Shown: positions 1 through 8,695, numbered from the stretch's first letter. The stretch: 64,000 nt of DNA from Pseudomonadales bacterium (GCA_028285415.1 JANQPF010000009.1:310001-374000), one strand, 5' to 3'. The notes: a model not told the origin generated them from the sequence alone. Numbers and translations are program-made.

Positions 1-1074
1 GTCGTGCGGCAGGCCGGGCATTTGAGAACCAAGCTGAACAACTGGTACACGCTCGGTAGCACCGGTGACACCACCACACAAGAAGCGCAAACCCATCTAC
101 CCGTACTGTTGCACGGCGCGCCGGAGCGCGTGTTTTATCTGGGTCTCGGCACCGGGATCACCGCCGGAGCGGCGCTCGACTACAACGTCGATGAGGTCGT
201 CGTAACCGAGATTGCGGGCTCTGTCATCCAAGCTTCACGTGAGTACTTCTCCGATTACACGAACGGTTTGTACGATGATCCGCGCGTTCGTGTGCTCGCC
301 GAAGATGGACGCACGGTTCTGCGCGGTGGTCGGGCCGGATACGATCTCATCATCAGCGATCTGTTTGTGCCCTGGAAAGCCGGCACCGGAACGCTGTATT
401 CGGTTGAACACTACCAAACGTCGATCGAGCGATTGCGGCCTGGGGGGTTGTACGCGCAATGGCTACCTCTGTACCAGCTGACGCAGGATGAACTCGCGAT
501 CATTGCTCGAACGATGCTCGAGGTGTTTCCCACGGTGACCATGTGGCGCGGCAACTTCTGGGCAGATAGACCCGTGCTTGCGCTGATCGGGCATCGCGAC
601 TCGACGCCACTCGCCACGAACGCGCCACTCATGCAGGCCTCGCGGATGGCGCTCCGGGAACACAGCGAGGGACAAGGGGATACGGTTCCCCTCATCGCGC
701 ACTACGCGGGCCAGCTGCAGGCGGAGAGCAGTTTGCTCAAACAGGCACCGCTGAACACGGACAATCGGCCGATCATCGAATACGTTGCCCCCATCAACCA
801 CCGACGCGAGCGAGCGGGCGAGACGGAGTGGTTCACCGACGAATCCATGCTGGCGTTTGTCGCGAGTCATGTCGGTCAAGCGCAGCTGTCGGGAGATACC
901 TACCTCGCTGAGCTGGATGTCACCTGGTACAGCGTCATCCAGGCTGGGTACTACCTGCACACTTCTCATCTGCTCAGGCGACAGAACAGCGAGGAAGCTG
1001 GCGAGGCACGCCGGCTCTTCCGGAACTTACTCCAGCAGGCGGCTCTCGCTTTCCAGAACCGCGCCGCAAACTAG
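1..1074 (+). CDS. Spermidine synthase-like protein, C-terminal part (5' end outside window)
   Basis: The frame is open to base 1, so the gene begins before the window; the GTG at 4 is probably internal. It shows a class I SAM/decarboxy-SAM fold: glycine motif YLGLGTGITAG near residue 46, an acidic strand end (VVVTEIAG), DPRVRVLAEDGR, and YDLIISDLFVPW. QWLPLYQLTQDEL is typical of spermidine-synthase-like domains that follow a membrane domain in orphan fusion proteins. Whether such a domain lies upstream cannot be seen. True polyamine synthesis is uncertain; these orphan members often have unknown substrates. It converges with the next gene and overlaps its end by 4 bp. Confidence 0.8.
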   Translation, partial: VVRQAGHLRTKLNNWYTLGSTGDTTTQEAQTHLPVLLHGAPERVFYLGLGTGITAGAALDYNVDEVVVTEIAGSVIQASREYFSDYTNGLYDDPRVRVLAEDGRTVLRGGRAGYDLIISDLFVPWKAGTGTLYSVEHYQTSIERLRPGGLYAQWLPLYQLTQDELAIIARTMLEVFPTVTMWRGNFWADRPVLALIGHRDSTPLATNAPLMQASRMALREHSEGQGDTVPLIAHYAGQLQAESSLLKQAPLNTDNRPIIEYVAPINHRRERAGETEWFTDESMLAFVASHVGQAQLSGDTYLAELDVTWYSVIQAGYYLHTSHLLRRQNSEEAGEARRLFRNLLQQAALAFQNRAAN

Positions 1075-2048
1075 CGGCTCAGGTCAATAATGACTTTGCA
1101 CTGGTCCGTGGGCGAGCGAAGCGCCTCGAAGACATCCGGCAGCTCATCCAGCGACACCACGTTGGTGATCATCGGGGAACCGTCAACGCGTCCGGCAATC
1201 ATCATCTGTATGGTGAAATCCCAGTCTTCCTTGTCGTAGGCGACCGCCCACTGGATTCTGAGCTCTTTGGAAAACGCCACGAGCGGCACGATAGTGTCGG
1301 GATGGTCGCAAAGGCCAATACCCATGATGAGTCCGCGCCGCGGGGCGCGTTCGATGCACTGCTGCAGGATGCCCGGTGCGCCGACGCAGTCGAACTGGAT
1401 TTCAGGTTCCCCTGCCGTGATCCCGGCAAACTGCGCTTGCACGTCCCCGGACGGGTCGACAATGTCTTCGAAACCGAGCGTATTGGCCATCTTGATGCGG
1501 GCGGGTGACATTTCGCTGATCACCACGTTCCTTGCGCCGAAGAAGCGGCACCAGATTGCACACGCAAGCCCGATGGGTCCGGCGCCGATGATGAGCACCC
1601 GTTTCTCATCAACCCCGGCAGCCATCTTGACCGAATGCAGCCCAACCGCGAGGGGTTCCACCAGCGCGCCGTTCAAATCATCCAGTTGCGGCGGAATCTG
1701 CACCACGCTCGCGGGATCAACCTTCACGTATTCCGCGTAGGCGCCCGTCACCTCACCCAGCCCGATGGTCTGATCCTTGATGAACGGCAGCGAGGTCACC
1801 CGATGACCCACCGCGAAGTCTCCCTTCGCAACCGCATTCCCCACCTCGACAATCTCGCCCGAAAATTCGTGACCGAATACGGTGTTCGGAGGCGCCATGA
1901 AGGGTCCCTCCCTCGACGCATGTATGTCCGTACCGCAGATGCCGCAGTGCGACACGCGAACCAGGAGTTCGTCGTCGGCAATCTCCGGTTTGTCGATGTC
2001 TTGAATGGACAGAGGGGCCCCTGGACCCGTAAATACCGCGGCTCGCAT
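1071..2048 (-). CDS. Zinc-type alcohol dehydrogenase (MDR family), short form
   Basis: Medium-chain dehydrogenase/reductase of 325 aa. The catalytic-zinc motifs are present: HCGICGTDIHAS near residue 36, FGHEFSGEI near 60 and LVEPLAV near 131. The Rossmann loop is VLIIGAGPIGLA near 150. The four-cysteine structural-zinc lobe that normally follows GDRV is absent: the chain goes from VGHRVTSLPF straight to GEVTGAYAEYV, which explains the length being about 20-25 aa below the usual. Likely an NAD(P)-dependent alcohol or polyol dehydrogenase; substrate unknown. It is divergent from the alpha/beta hydrolase at 2197. Confidence 0.85.
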   Translation of the reverse strand: MRAAVFTGPGAPLSIQDIDKPEIADDELLVRVSHCGICGTDIHASREGPFMAPPNTVFGHEFSGEIVEVGNAVAKGDFAVGHRVTSLPFIKDQTIGLGEVTGAYAEYVKVDPASVVQIPPQLDDLNGALVEPLAVGLHSVKMAAGVDEKRVLIIGAGPIGLACAIWCRFFGARNVVISEMSPARIKMANTLGFEDIVDPSGDVQAQFAGITAGEPEIQFDCVGAPGILQQCIERAPRRGLIMGIGLCDHPDTIVPLVAFSKELRIQWAVAYDKEDWDFTIQMMIAGRVDGSPMITNVVSLDELPDVFEALRSPTDQCKVIIDLSR

Positions 2049-2196
2049 TCAATGTCTCCCTGGATGTGCAGCCGTAAGAGTACTGCTTCGACGTGGGTCA
2101 TGTCAGCTTTCGCGGGTGCATTGAGCGTCGTCAGGAGGAGACGCGACGCAGGTCTCTACTTAGAATACCCGCTGCACACACTGTGGAGGAGGATCA

Positions 2197-3015
2197 ATGT
2201 CAGAAGCGCGGCAAGCATTCGCATCGTCCGGCGATGCCAGGATCTTTTTCGAGACTGCGGGAAGTGGCAGCAACATGGTGATGATCCATGCGGGCGTGGC
2301 GGATCACCGCCAGTGGAACGCGGCGTTCGATCACTTTCGAAACACGCACACCGTTGTCAGGTACGACATGCGCGGTCACGGCCGCAGCGAGCCGGTGGAA
2401 GGATCTTATCGCGCGATCGACGACCTGCAGGCTGTGCTCGACGAGGCCGGCATGGCGGGGCCGAAGATCATGATCGGCTGTTCGATGGGAGGATCGTTGG
2501 CGATGGACTATACACTCACCCATCCTCAGGAAGTCGCGGCGCTTGTCATGGTCTGTTCCGGTCCGTCCGGTTTGTCGCTGGATGTTCCGGCACCCGAGAA
2601 GTTCGCGGCAGTGGAACAGGCCGATCGCGACAACAACCTCGATCTCGTCTGTGAGCTCGAAACGCAGATCTGGTTCGATGGAACGGGTCGAAGCCCGGAG
2701 GACGTTGACCCCACGGCGCGAGCGCTCCTGTACGACATGAACCGGCTGGCGCTTTCACACGAAAGCCGAGAACTGGGTAAACGCGAGTACGATCTACAGC
2801 CAGCCGCTTATCGACGCTTGTCCGAGATAACGTGCCCCGTCATGATTCTGACCGGCGCCCTCGACATCCCCTTCATGGCTGCCGCGGCAGAAGTCATGCG
2901 CGAAGGGATGCCGCAGGCTTATAACGTCGAGTTTCCGGACAGTGCCCATCTGCCCAACATGGAACATCCAGAGCGTTTCAACGACGCCGTGGAGCGTTTC
3001 CTCGATACGCTATGA
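2197..3015 (+). CDS. Alpha/beta hydrolase
   Basis: A 272-aa cytoplasmic alpha/beta-hydrolase-fold enzyme. The nucleophile elbow is GCSMGG (Ser about residue 96), the acid lies in LTGALDIPF near 220 and the His in SAHLPNMEHPERF near 250. RGHGRSEP is the usual loop after strand 4. The ATG follows a strong ribosome-binding site (GGAGGAGG at about 2186-2193), which fixes the start. It is divergent from the ADH and converges with the endonuclease-like gene, overlapping by 6 bp. The substrate cannot be told; 3-oxoadipate enol-lactonase-like and general esterases share this pattern. Confidence 0.85.
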   Translation: MSEARQAFASSGDARIFFETAGSGSNMVMIHAGVADHRQWNAAFDHFRNTHTVVRYDMRGHGRSEPVEGSYRAIDDLQAVLDEAGMAGPKIMIGCSMGGSLAMDYTLTHPQEVAALVMVCSGPSGLSLDVPAPEKFAAVEQADRDNNLDLVCELETQIWFDGTGRSPEDVDPTARALLYDMNRLALSHESRELGKREYDLQPAAYRRLSEITCPVMILTGALDIPFMAAAAEVMREGMPQAYNVEFPDSAHLPNMEHPERFNDAVERFLDTL

Positions 3016-4263
3016 CTGATCGGGGTTTGAGCCTGGCGCGCAGTGGGTGAGACGCAGATCCGCCCAGACGAGACGATGGTCGGACGACACGACGGGATCA
3101 CCGTCACCCACGAGCCGATAGCGCGGATCTTGCGGCGTCGGCCAGAAGAGGCCGCTCCGCCTGATGTCCAATCCCCATACAGACGGCAACACATAGTCGA
3201 TGCGTAGATTCTGGGAGAAGTCGCTGGTATCCGTCGCCGGGTCGCCTCGATGGGGCGGGTTGTTGTCATCGAGCAGCGCTGCGGCCACTCCGCCCTGACT
3301 GGACGGCGGCTGGCTCGCATCAATCAGGGGGTGTCCCAGCAATTGATTGATGGCGTGGTCGAAGCTGTCCCCATCAACCGGATCGGCGTTGTAATCGCCC
3401 ATAATCACAAATCGAGTCTGCGGCGGCAGCCCGCCGCTGATGCCTTGGTCGTCGTAGAGATAAGACGCGTTGTCGACGTAGTCTGCCCAAAGCCTGATCT
3501 CATCGTGGTTGCGTCGTCCGTTGTGATCTTCGGGACCATCGAAAACGGCCGGTGTCGGGTGCGCGGCGAGCACGTGCACGGTTGTCGAGTCGACTAGAAT
3601 CGGGACATCCCAGTGACTTTTTGAAGACAGCCTGAACAACTCTAGCTCCTCGCCACTATAGAAATCACCGGGTTTGGCGGTGGTCGGATTGTCAGGCAAC
3701 GCCGCATCAGGCATATCTCGCCAAAGAAAGTGCTGAAACGTGCGAATCCGATCCTCCTGGATGGGAAATCGAGACAGCAACGCCATTGCGTATTGGCCCG
3801 GGAAATGTCCGTACCCGTAAGCGTCTGTCGGCCCTTCCATGACGCCGTCCCCATTGACATCGATAGCCGCCACAATGCCGGTATTGGAAGGCGCCAGATA
3901 GAGGTGAGAAAAGGTAATAGGTTGAGCGTTGCCCTGTGCCTGCTCAAGGTAGGACCGTATAAAGCGCTTTAAAGTCTTTCCGCTGGCATCAAAGTCGAAT
4001 TCATTCAGCAGCAAGACGTCTGGCCTCACTTCTTGAATGATCTCCGCAATCGCACGGGCTTGTGGGTCGCCTGCTTCAAGGTCTTTACCGAGTTGGCCAG
4101 GTTTTGGACGGTTCAGAAAGACGTTGAACGTAGCAAATCGAACAGAGCGATCGGGCTCACAGAAAGAACTGGTAAGACTCGCCTCGGCGACGACAGCTGC
4201 GCTTTGCAACATCAGAAGAGCGCAGAGCACAGCATGCAGCCGGGGTTTGAATAGTGTTTTCAA
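3010..4263 (-). CDS. Exported endonuclease/exonuclease/phosphatase-family protein
   Basis: A 417-aa protein with an N-terminal signal peptide (MKTLFKPRLHAVLCALLMLQ, then an AVVAEA cut site). The EEP metallohydrolase motifs are in order: FATFNVFLN near 44, LLLNEFDFD near 85, AAHPTPAVFD near 235, MGDYNADPVDGDS near 295, IDYVLP near 375, and SSDHRLVWADLRL at the C-terminus. The fold cleaves phosphodiester or phosphomonoester bonds (nucleic acids, lipids); an exported member of this size is often an extracellular nuclease or phosphodiesterase. Base composition from here to about 5.1 kb is visibly less GC-rich than the neighbours. Confidence 0.8.
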   Translation of the reverse strand: MKTLFKPRLHAVLCALLMLQSAAVVAEASLTSSFCEPDRSVRFATFNVFLNRPKPGQLGKDLEAGDPQARAIAEIIQEVRPDVLLLNEFDFDASGKTLKRFIRSYLEQAQGNAQPITFSHLYLAPSNTGIVAAIDVNGDGVMEGPTDAYGYGHFPGQYAMALLSRFPIQEDRIRTFQHFLWRDMPDAALPDNPTTAKPGDFYSGEELELFRLSSKSHWDVPILVDSTTVHVLAAHPTPAVFDGPEDHNGRRNHDEIRLWADYVDNASYLYDDQGISGGLPPQTRFVIMGDYNADPVDGDSFDHAINQLLGHPLIDASQPPSSQGGVAAALLDDNNPPHRGDPATDTSDFSQNLRIDYVLPSVWGLDIRRSGLFWPTPQDPRYRLVGDGDPVVSSDHRLVWADLRLTHCAPGSNPDQS

Positions 4264-4357
4264 AATGGGTTCTGTCTATCTCAGCCGACATCGGCCGGCA
4301 CATGCAATCGCGGAAGATCAAGATGGACTGCGAGTACGTCGGTTGCAACTCGTCCGT

Positions 4358-4534
4358 TTAACGACTTAATCGAGACATCCGTTTTTTGAGCTCCTTGCGA
4401 AGAATGTTTCTAGCGTAGGGTTTCATGCCTTTCCACTGTTGACATTCCTGCCGCGTACGACCGCAACCTAGACACCAACCATGAGGGCCAGAAAACTCAC
4501 ACACATCGATGCAGGGACTGTTACGCCGTTTCAA
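4358..4534 (-). CDS. Small DUF1289-type cysteine protein
   Basis: A 58-aa protein. It contains SPCIDVCEF near residue 6, WCLGCGRTRQE near 20 and QQWKGM near 33, then a basic tail; this matches the C-x3-C / C-x2-CGRT / W pattern of DUF1289, a family of small proteins of unknown function. The only usable start is a TTG at 4534. The frame is the same as that of the 145-aa protein upstream, separated from it by a TGA at 4574-4576 and 13 codons, so the two might be a gene pair or a split gene. Confidence is high for the family match and lower for the start. Confidence 0.65.
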   Translation of the reverse strand: MKRRNSPCIDVCEFSGPHGWCLGCGRTRQECQQWKGMKPYARNILRKELKKRMSRLSR

Positions 4535-4573
4535 CTTCCCGCTCTGCGTTATTCCGCATTGATTGATCTGGCA

Positions 4574-5011
4574 TCAAAGCGCCCTGAGTACCCGATCTAT
4601 CCCGTCTTCGAGTTGTCGAAGCTGATTGAATTCGCCAAGCAGTCGTTCTTCCAGATTTTTGAAATTAAGCGGCAGCGTTCGCTGACAAACGCTATACCCC
4701 TCACCAATGATCTGATATCCCTTCCACCCCCGAATGCGATGTCCCTCCAATTCCAAAAATTTTTGAATAAACAGGGATTGCGACGGGCAGTCCTCTTCGG
4801 CGTGCAGGCAAACTGGGAAAGACTTTTGTTTGATCTGGGGCGCCTCAATGCAGGTCTCAAAATGGACGCCGCCTTGGTTATCGTTGTACCAATGCGTTTT
4901 ATAGAGTTGTAGATAGGATCCACGATTGAAGATTGCCCAGTCGTCCTGAAACCAACGTGACTCTGTCAGCTTTTTCTCGAGACTCCGAAATACTTTTTTG
5001 ATGTCTTTCAC
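4574..5011 (-). CDS. Hypothetical protein, 145 aa
   Basis: I do not recognise the family. The protein is soluble with no signal peptide, charged, and contains a central stretch GVHFETCIEAPQIKQKSF followed by LHAEEDCPSQSLF and GWKGYQIIGEGYSV. It ends in a leucine-rich, probably helical segment. The plus-strand reading of the same DNA gives a less protein-like sequence, so I prefer the minus strand. It directly precedes the DUF1289 gene in the same frame. The region is AT-richer than its surroundings, a possible sign of transfer. Confidence 0.55.
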   Translation of the reverse strand: MKDIKKVFRSLEKKLTESRWFQDDWAIFNRGSYLQLYKTHWYNDNQGGVHFETCIEAPQIKQKSFPVCLHAEEDCPSQSLFIQKFLELEGHRIRGWKGYQIIGEGYSVCQRTLPLNFKNLEERLLGEFNQLRQLEDGIDRVLRAL

Positions 5012-5086
5012 GCAGCACCGCCGAACAAAATGAATCGCGTTGACTTAACACGACCACGAGAGTTTCCGGGACTGGCAGCCGGAATC

Positions 5087-6067
5087 TCAGCGGGCATCAA
5101 CCTGGCCTCCTTGAGGCGACGTATCGTGGCCCTGTGTTGCTAGAGGTTGACGACCCGGAGTAAGTGCAATGACTAACGACTCAACGTTGTAGCGCATCAT
5201 TTCCCGGTAAGTACTTGCGGGTCCCTGTGCCTCACTCAACGCGTCGGAATAGAGAGGACCACCAACGGCAATTCCGGCATCATCCGCAATGCGTTGAATC
5301 AACCGAGGACTCGCGATGTTTTCTACGAATAGGGCCCGCACATTTTGCTCGCGTATCTGGTCAATCACACTCGCGACATCCGCAGCGGTTGCATCCACCT
5401 CAAAGCTGAACCCTACCGGCGCTAAAAAACGAATCTGAAAGTCGCGCCCCAGGTATCCGAACGCGTCATGACTTGTTACGACAACCCGATTGCTTATTGG
5501 TATGTCTGAGACCTGACTCAACAGCTGTTCTTCCAGTGCCGTCAAGGCATTCAGGTATTGCTGCTGCCGCTCCTTCAATGCATCTGCATGCTGTGGCCGC
5601 TGTGCGATCAAAGCGCGAGTAATGTTGCGAACGTATACGCGAATGTTGCGAAAACTCTGCCAGGCATGCGGGTCGGGTTCATCCCCATGCGAGATGATAT
5701 CCACCCCGCGACTGGCAATGAGCTGCCGATTGACGTAGCCACTGTTTTCTATCAAACGTGACATCCACCCCTCGAACGCCAGTCCGTTGAATACCACCAG
5801 GTCAGCCTGAGTCAGAGCAATGGCGTCGGAAGGTTTAGGATGGTACGTGTGGGCGTCTGCATCAGGACCCACCAGATTGACGACATTGACAAACTCGCCT
5901 CCAAGCTCGTTGACCAGGTCTTCTAGAATGGTGAAGCTCGTGACAACGCGTATCGGAGCATTTCGTGCAACAACTTTGTCTGTCAACAGTTCGCTCGTTC
6001 GAGCATCGTTAGCGCCAAGCAATACCAGCAAAAGAAACAACTTAAACAGTGTTGAAACGAGGCGCAT
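5087..6067 (-). CDS. znuA: Zinc ABC transporter, periplasmic binding protein
   Basis: A 326-aa cluster A-I (ZnuA/TroA) metal-binding lipoprotein-like protein with signal peptide MRLVSTLFKLFLLLVLLGAN. Likely metal ligands are His in DAHTYHPKPSD (near residue 73), His in DPHAWQS (near 140), His in TSHDAFGY (near 200) and Asp in LYSDALS near the end. It lacks the long His-rich loop of many ZnuA proteins. It is the last gene of a minus-strand znuC-znuB-znuA operon, 3 bp after znuB. It would deliver zinc (possibly manganese) to ZnuB in the periplasm. Zinc is favoured by the Zur context. Confidence 0.88.
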   Translation of the reverse strand: MRLVSTLFKLFLLLVLLGANDARTSELLTDKVVARNAPIRVVTSFTILEDLVNELGGEFVNVVNLVGPDADAHTYHPKPSDAIALTQADLVVFNGLAFEGWMSRLIENSGYVNRQLIASRGVDIISHGDEPDPHAWQSFRNIRVYVRNITRALIAQRPQHADALKERQQQYLNALTALEEQLLSQVSDIPISNRVVVTSHDAFGYLGRDFQIRFLAPVGFSFEVDATAADVASVIDQIREQNVRALFVENIASPRLIQRIADDAGIAVGGPLYSDALSEAQGPASTYREMMRYNVESLVIALTPGRQPLATQGHDTSPQGGQVDAR

Positions 6068-6070
6068 GGC

Positions 6071-6937
6071 TTAGCCGGCGAGATGCCGCTTTGGATAGCG
6101 TTGTTCAAGGAGTCCGCCGTTCAATCCAAGCAGCACTGAGACGATGTACACGCCACCGAACGCAAGAACTATCGTGGGCCCTGTAGGCAGATCGAAGTGA
6201 AAGGATAACAACAGGCCAAGATAACAACCGCCAAAACTCATCAGTACAGCGACGATCAAAGTGGCATCCAGAGTCTTCGCCCAGAATCTGGCAGCCGCGG
6301 CTGGCAAAATCATGATCCCAATGGCCATCAATGTGCCCAGAGCATGGAAGCCAGCAACGAGGTTAATCACCATTAGGAATAAGAATCCGAAGTGCGCGAT
6401 TGAACTTGCGCGGCCCGTGCTGCGCAAGAAATGGGGGTCGACACACTCGATCACCAGGGGGCGAAACAGACAGGCCATGATCAGCATGCTGATGCTGCTG
6501 ATACTGGCAAGCAGCCAGAGAGCTGCGTCGTCGAGTGCCAAGATGTTACCAAAGAGCACGTGAAACAAATCCACGTTGCGGTGCTTAAGGGAGATAACCA
6601 ACACGCCCAAAGCAAGAGAAATCAGGCAAAATGAGGCTAAGCTGGAGTCTTCTTTAGAATGCGTGCTGCGCGCTACCCAACCGGCGAGTAATGCCACGAC
6701 AAACCCTGCCGCTAAGCCGCCAAGGCTGAGCCCAACAAGGGACAGGCCTGAGATGAGATACGCGATTGCAGCGCCCGGTAGGATAGCATGCGCCATGGCA
6801 TCACCGGTCAGACTCATGCGCCGAAGCGTCATGAATACACCGGTAGGCACGGCGCCGAGGCAGACTGCCAGGCTACCGATGAGGGCACGCTGCATAAAGG
6901 CGTATTCAGTAAACGGATCCAACAGTAGCCTGTCCAC
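6071..6937 (-). CDS. znuB: Zinc ABC transporter, permease
   Basis: A 288-aa ABC-3 family permease with about eight to nine hydrophobic segments. The N-terminal MRRMSLTGDAMAHAILPGAA-type signature (RRMSLTGDAMAHA near 40-52) is characteristic of ZnuB/TroC proteins. It is the inner-membrane channel of the importer. The gene starts 1 bp after the znuC stop and ends 3 bp before znuA, so the three are one transcription and probably translation unit. Confidence 0.9.
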   Translation of the reverse strand: MDRLLLDPFTEYAFMQRALIGSLAVCLGAVPTGVFMTLRRMSLTGDAMAHAILPGAAIAYLISGLSLVGLSLGGLAAGFVVALLAGWVARSTHSKEDSSLASFCLISLALGVLVISLKHRNVDLFHVLFGNILALDDAALWLLASISSISMLIMACLFRPLVIECVDPHFLRSTGRASSIAHFGFLFLMVINLVAGFHALGTLMAIGIMILPAAAARFWAKTLDATLIVAVLMSFGGCYLGLLLSFHFDLPTGPTIVLAFGGVYIVSVLLGLNGGLLEQRYPKRHLAG

Positions 6938-6938
6938 G

Positions 6939-7670
6939 CTAGACCATACCTACCCGGCACCAGCGTGCACTTTCATCAAACGCTGCAGAACGCTGTCCTG
7001 CCCGTCTTAAGTTGCCTTCTGTAAGGACTTCCTTCGTTGGTCCATACCCTACGCATTCTCGCGCGAGCAGCAGCGTCTGCGGACAATTCTCTCGAACGTA
7101 GTCCATGTCATGCGTCACCATGATCACGGTCTGCCCGGCTTGATGCCATTGCTTGATGATTTGCGTGAGATCAGCAAGCGTTTGGGCATCAATCGCACTA
7201 AACGGTTCATCTAGCAGGATCACTGGCTGATCTTGCACCAAGACGCGTGCGAAGAGGCAGCGCTGTAGTTGCCCACCCGAAAGGGTGTTGATCAAGCGTC
7301 TTTCAAAACCCTGCAAGCCCACAGCGGCAATGGCTTCGTCGCATCGCTCGAGTTCCTGGCGGGATACCGACTTTGTCGCTCGAAGCTTCGGCCACAACCC
7401 CGTTGCCACCAATTCACACACTGTCATCGGGAAGCTCTTGTCCAACCGTGTCTGCTGTGGCAGGTAGGTGACCGTACCTGGACACAGGCCTTCGATACTT
7501 CCCTCGTTAATCGCCAGGAGCCCTGCCATGGCATTCAACAAAGTCGACTTACCTGCCCCGTTTGGGCCCACTATGGCTAACCATTCGCCTTGAGCGATCG
7601 TTGCTGTTAAGTGGTAAACCACCGGGTGGAGATCATAAGTCAGTGTTAGGTTGTTCAGGTGAATGCTCAC
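6939..7670 (-). CDS. znuC: Zinc ABC transporter, ATPase
   Basis: A 243-aa ABC ATPase. It has Walker A GPNGAGKSTLLNA near 38, signature LSGGQLQRCLFARVL near 135, Walker B PVILLDEPFSAID near 156 and the His switch MVTHD near 190. An ATG-initiated frame reaches 7703, but I choose the GTG at 7670. Translation from it gives VSIHLNNLTLTYDLHPV, a normal ABC N-terminus, and the GTG overlaps the TGA of the preceding small ORF (GTGA), a classic coupling. It energises ZnuB/ZnuA. The likely promoter carries the Zur-box-like site at 7952-7968. Confidence 0.88.
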   Translation of the reverse strand: MSIHLNNLTLTYDLHPVVYHLTATIAQGEWLAIVGPNGAGKSTLLNAMAGLLAINEGSIEGLCPGTVTYLPQQTRLDKSFPMTVCELVATGLWPKLRATKSVSRQELERCDEAIAAVGLQGFERRLINTLSGGQLQRCLFARVLVQDQPVILLDEPFSAIDAQTLADLTQIIKQWHQAGQTVIMVTHDMDYVRENCPQTLLLARECVGYGPTKEVLTEGNLRRAGQRSAAFDESARWCRVGMV

Positions 7671-7777
7671 GTTGAATGGGTAACCCATACGACCATCGCC
7701 CACACAACACCACTGACAACCAGCGCCAAAGCGACCCGATGGAAGACGCTCCAGAACAACAGGGGTTTGATACGCAT
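7667..7777 (-). CDS. Possible 36-aa single-pass membrane peptide upstream of znuC
   Basis: The ATG at 7777 opens a 36-codon frame reading MRIKPLLFWSVFHRV, followed by a hydrophobic stretch ALALVVSGVVWAMVVWV. That is one basic N-terminus plus a likely transmembrane helix. Its TGA overlaps the GTG start of znuC by 4 nt. It is preceded by in-frame stops, so it is not the end of a longer gene. It may be a small subunit or a leader ORF that couples translation. No family is recognised. Confidence 0.45.
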   Translation of the reverse strand: MRIKPLLFWSVFHRVALALVVSGVVWAMVVWVTHST

Positions 7778-8079
7778 CTGCTTCAACGCGGTGCAGCCTT
7801 ACTGATCCAGCACTAACGACAGAGACGCTGCATTTCCAGCTGCAAATCTGTCGGCGAATCCAGCGGTTTTTCCAGCAATCACGTGGCTAAGTTGTTGTTG
7901 GTTTGTGCCTGACCTTTGCATGCTGCGAGGCTGGAGTGTTTCTAGAATTAAATGATACGTTATATCATATCTGCTAACCAACTACGCTCAAGGTCCTACG
8001 ATCCCGACACCTCAGGCGACTGGTTGCTTCGGACGAAAAGCAAAAGACCCCCGGTTGACATGCTCAAGGGAGAGATTGA
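7778..8079. other. Divergent intergenic region between znu operon and DUF1636 gene
   Basis: About 300 bases with no convincing gene. It carries the Zur-box-like palindrome at 7952-7968 and presumably the two divergent promoters. A 40-codon frame reading MQRSGTNQQQLSHV (minus, ending at a TAA at 7799) is open, but its longer version runs through the palindrome; I treat it as leader. Confidence 0.5.
7952..7968. promoter_or_regulatory. Zur-box-like operator A
   Basis: ATGATA-CGTTA-TATCAT is a perfect 6-5-6 inverted repeat. The overlapping GTTATATCATATC agrees with the core GTTATAACATAAC seen at the other sites in 11 of 13 positions. It lies 175 bp before the small ORF ahead of znuC and 112 bp before the DUF1636 gene, so zinc-bound Zur could repress both directions. 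Confidence 0.65.
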
Positions 8080-8652
8080 ATGCCACGACTTAGTGTTGCC
8101 GACTGCGAAACCCTGCTGCGGGTCCTCGAGGAAGAGCGGACACCGAACGCAGATACACTCAGGGCGGCCGTGCGTCTCCGGCAGCGACTCGAGCAGGCTA
8201 AGGCAAGTAAGGCGACCTCTGACCTGGCGTGCGAGCCAGATCCGACGCCTCACACATCGAGCGCAAGTCTCGGGTCGTGCACGCTCCACGTATGCACTTC
8301 CTGCGCCCCTCCGGGAACTCCCCGTGGACCAAAAGAACATCGTCCCGGCTTCAAGCTCTATCAAGAACTTCGCGCGATGCTCGATGAGAATCCGTTGGGC
8401 CAACACGTGGATATCCAGCCTGCCCAGTGTCTCAGCTTGTGTCCGCGCCCATGCGGAATTGCGCTCTCGTCGCCTGGTGCGTGGAGTTACCTCTTCGGCG
8501 ATCAGCAACCCGGCGAGACGGCGAAAGACGTTTTAGAGTGCATCTCGACGTACATCGGCACCGGAGACGGCCATATGCAACGTGATCGACGCCCGCAGAC
8601 GCTCCGGGCCAGTGTACTGGGGCGTGTGCCGCCACTCGACGGTGACCAATGA
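8080..8652 (+). CDS. DUF1636 family metal/cluster-binding protein
   Basis: A 190-aa protein. The C-terminal two thirds match DUF1636: LHVCTSCAPPG near 69, GFKLYQELRAML, then CLSLCPRPCGIAL near 122 and WSYLFGDQ. The C-x2-C and C-x3-C-x3-C cysteines suggest a thioredoxin-like 2Fe-2S or metal site. The family is known to sit beside cobalamin-synthesis-type (COG0523) genes. The N-terminal about 60 residues are charged, with a leucine-rich helical part and no recognised domain. The ATG follows AGGGAGAG. It is the first gene of a DUF1636-COG0523-WD40 series. Confidence 0.8.
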   Translation: MPRLSVADCETLLRVLEEERTPNADTLRAAVRLRQRLEQAKASKATSDLACEPDPTPHTSSASLGSCTLHVCTSCAPPGTPRGPKEHRPGFKLYQELRAMLDENPLGQHVDIQPAQCLSLCPRPCGIALSSPGAWSYLFGDQQPGETAKDVLECISTYIGTGDGHMQRDRRPQTLRASVLGRVPPLDGDQ

Positions 8653-8695
8653 TGCTTCGATCAACCGCTGTGTTCCATTTGCACCCGCTCAAAGC

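Noticed and set aside
4481-4912. 143-aa plus-strand open frame
   Set aside because: Overlaps the minus-strand 145-aa and DUF1289 frames; the DUF1289 match shows the minus strand is coding here.
7799-7981. 60-aa minus-strand open frame before the znu operon
   Set aside because: Its N-terminal part is the Zur-box palindrome; it is more likely promoter and leader DNA.
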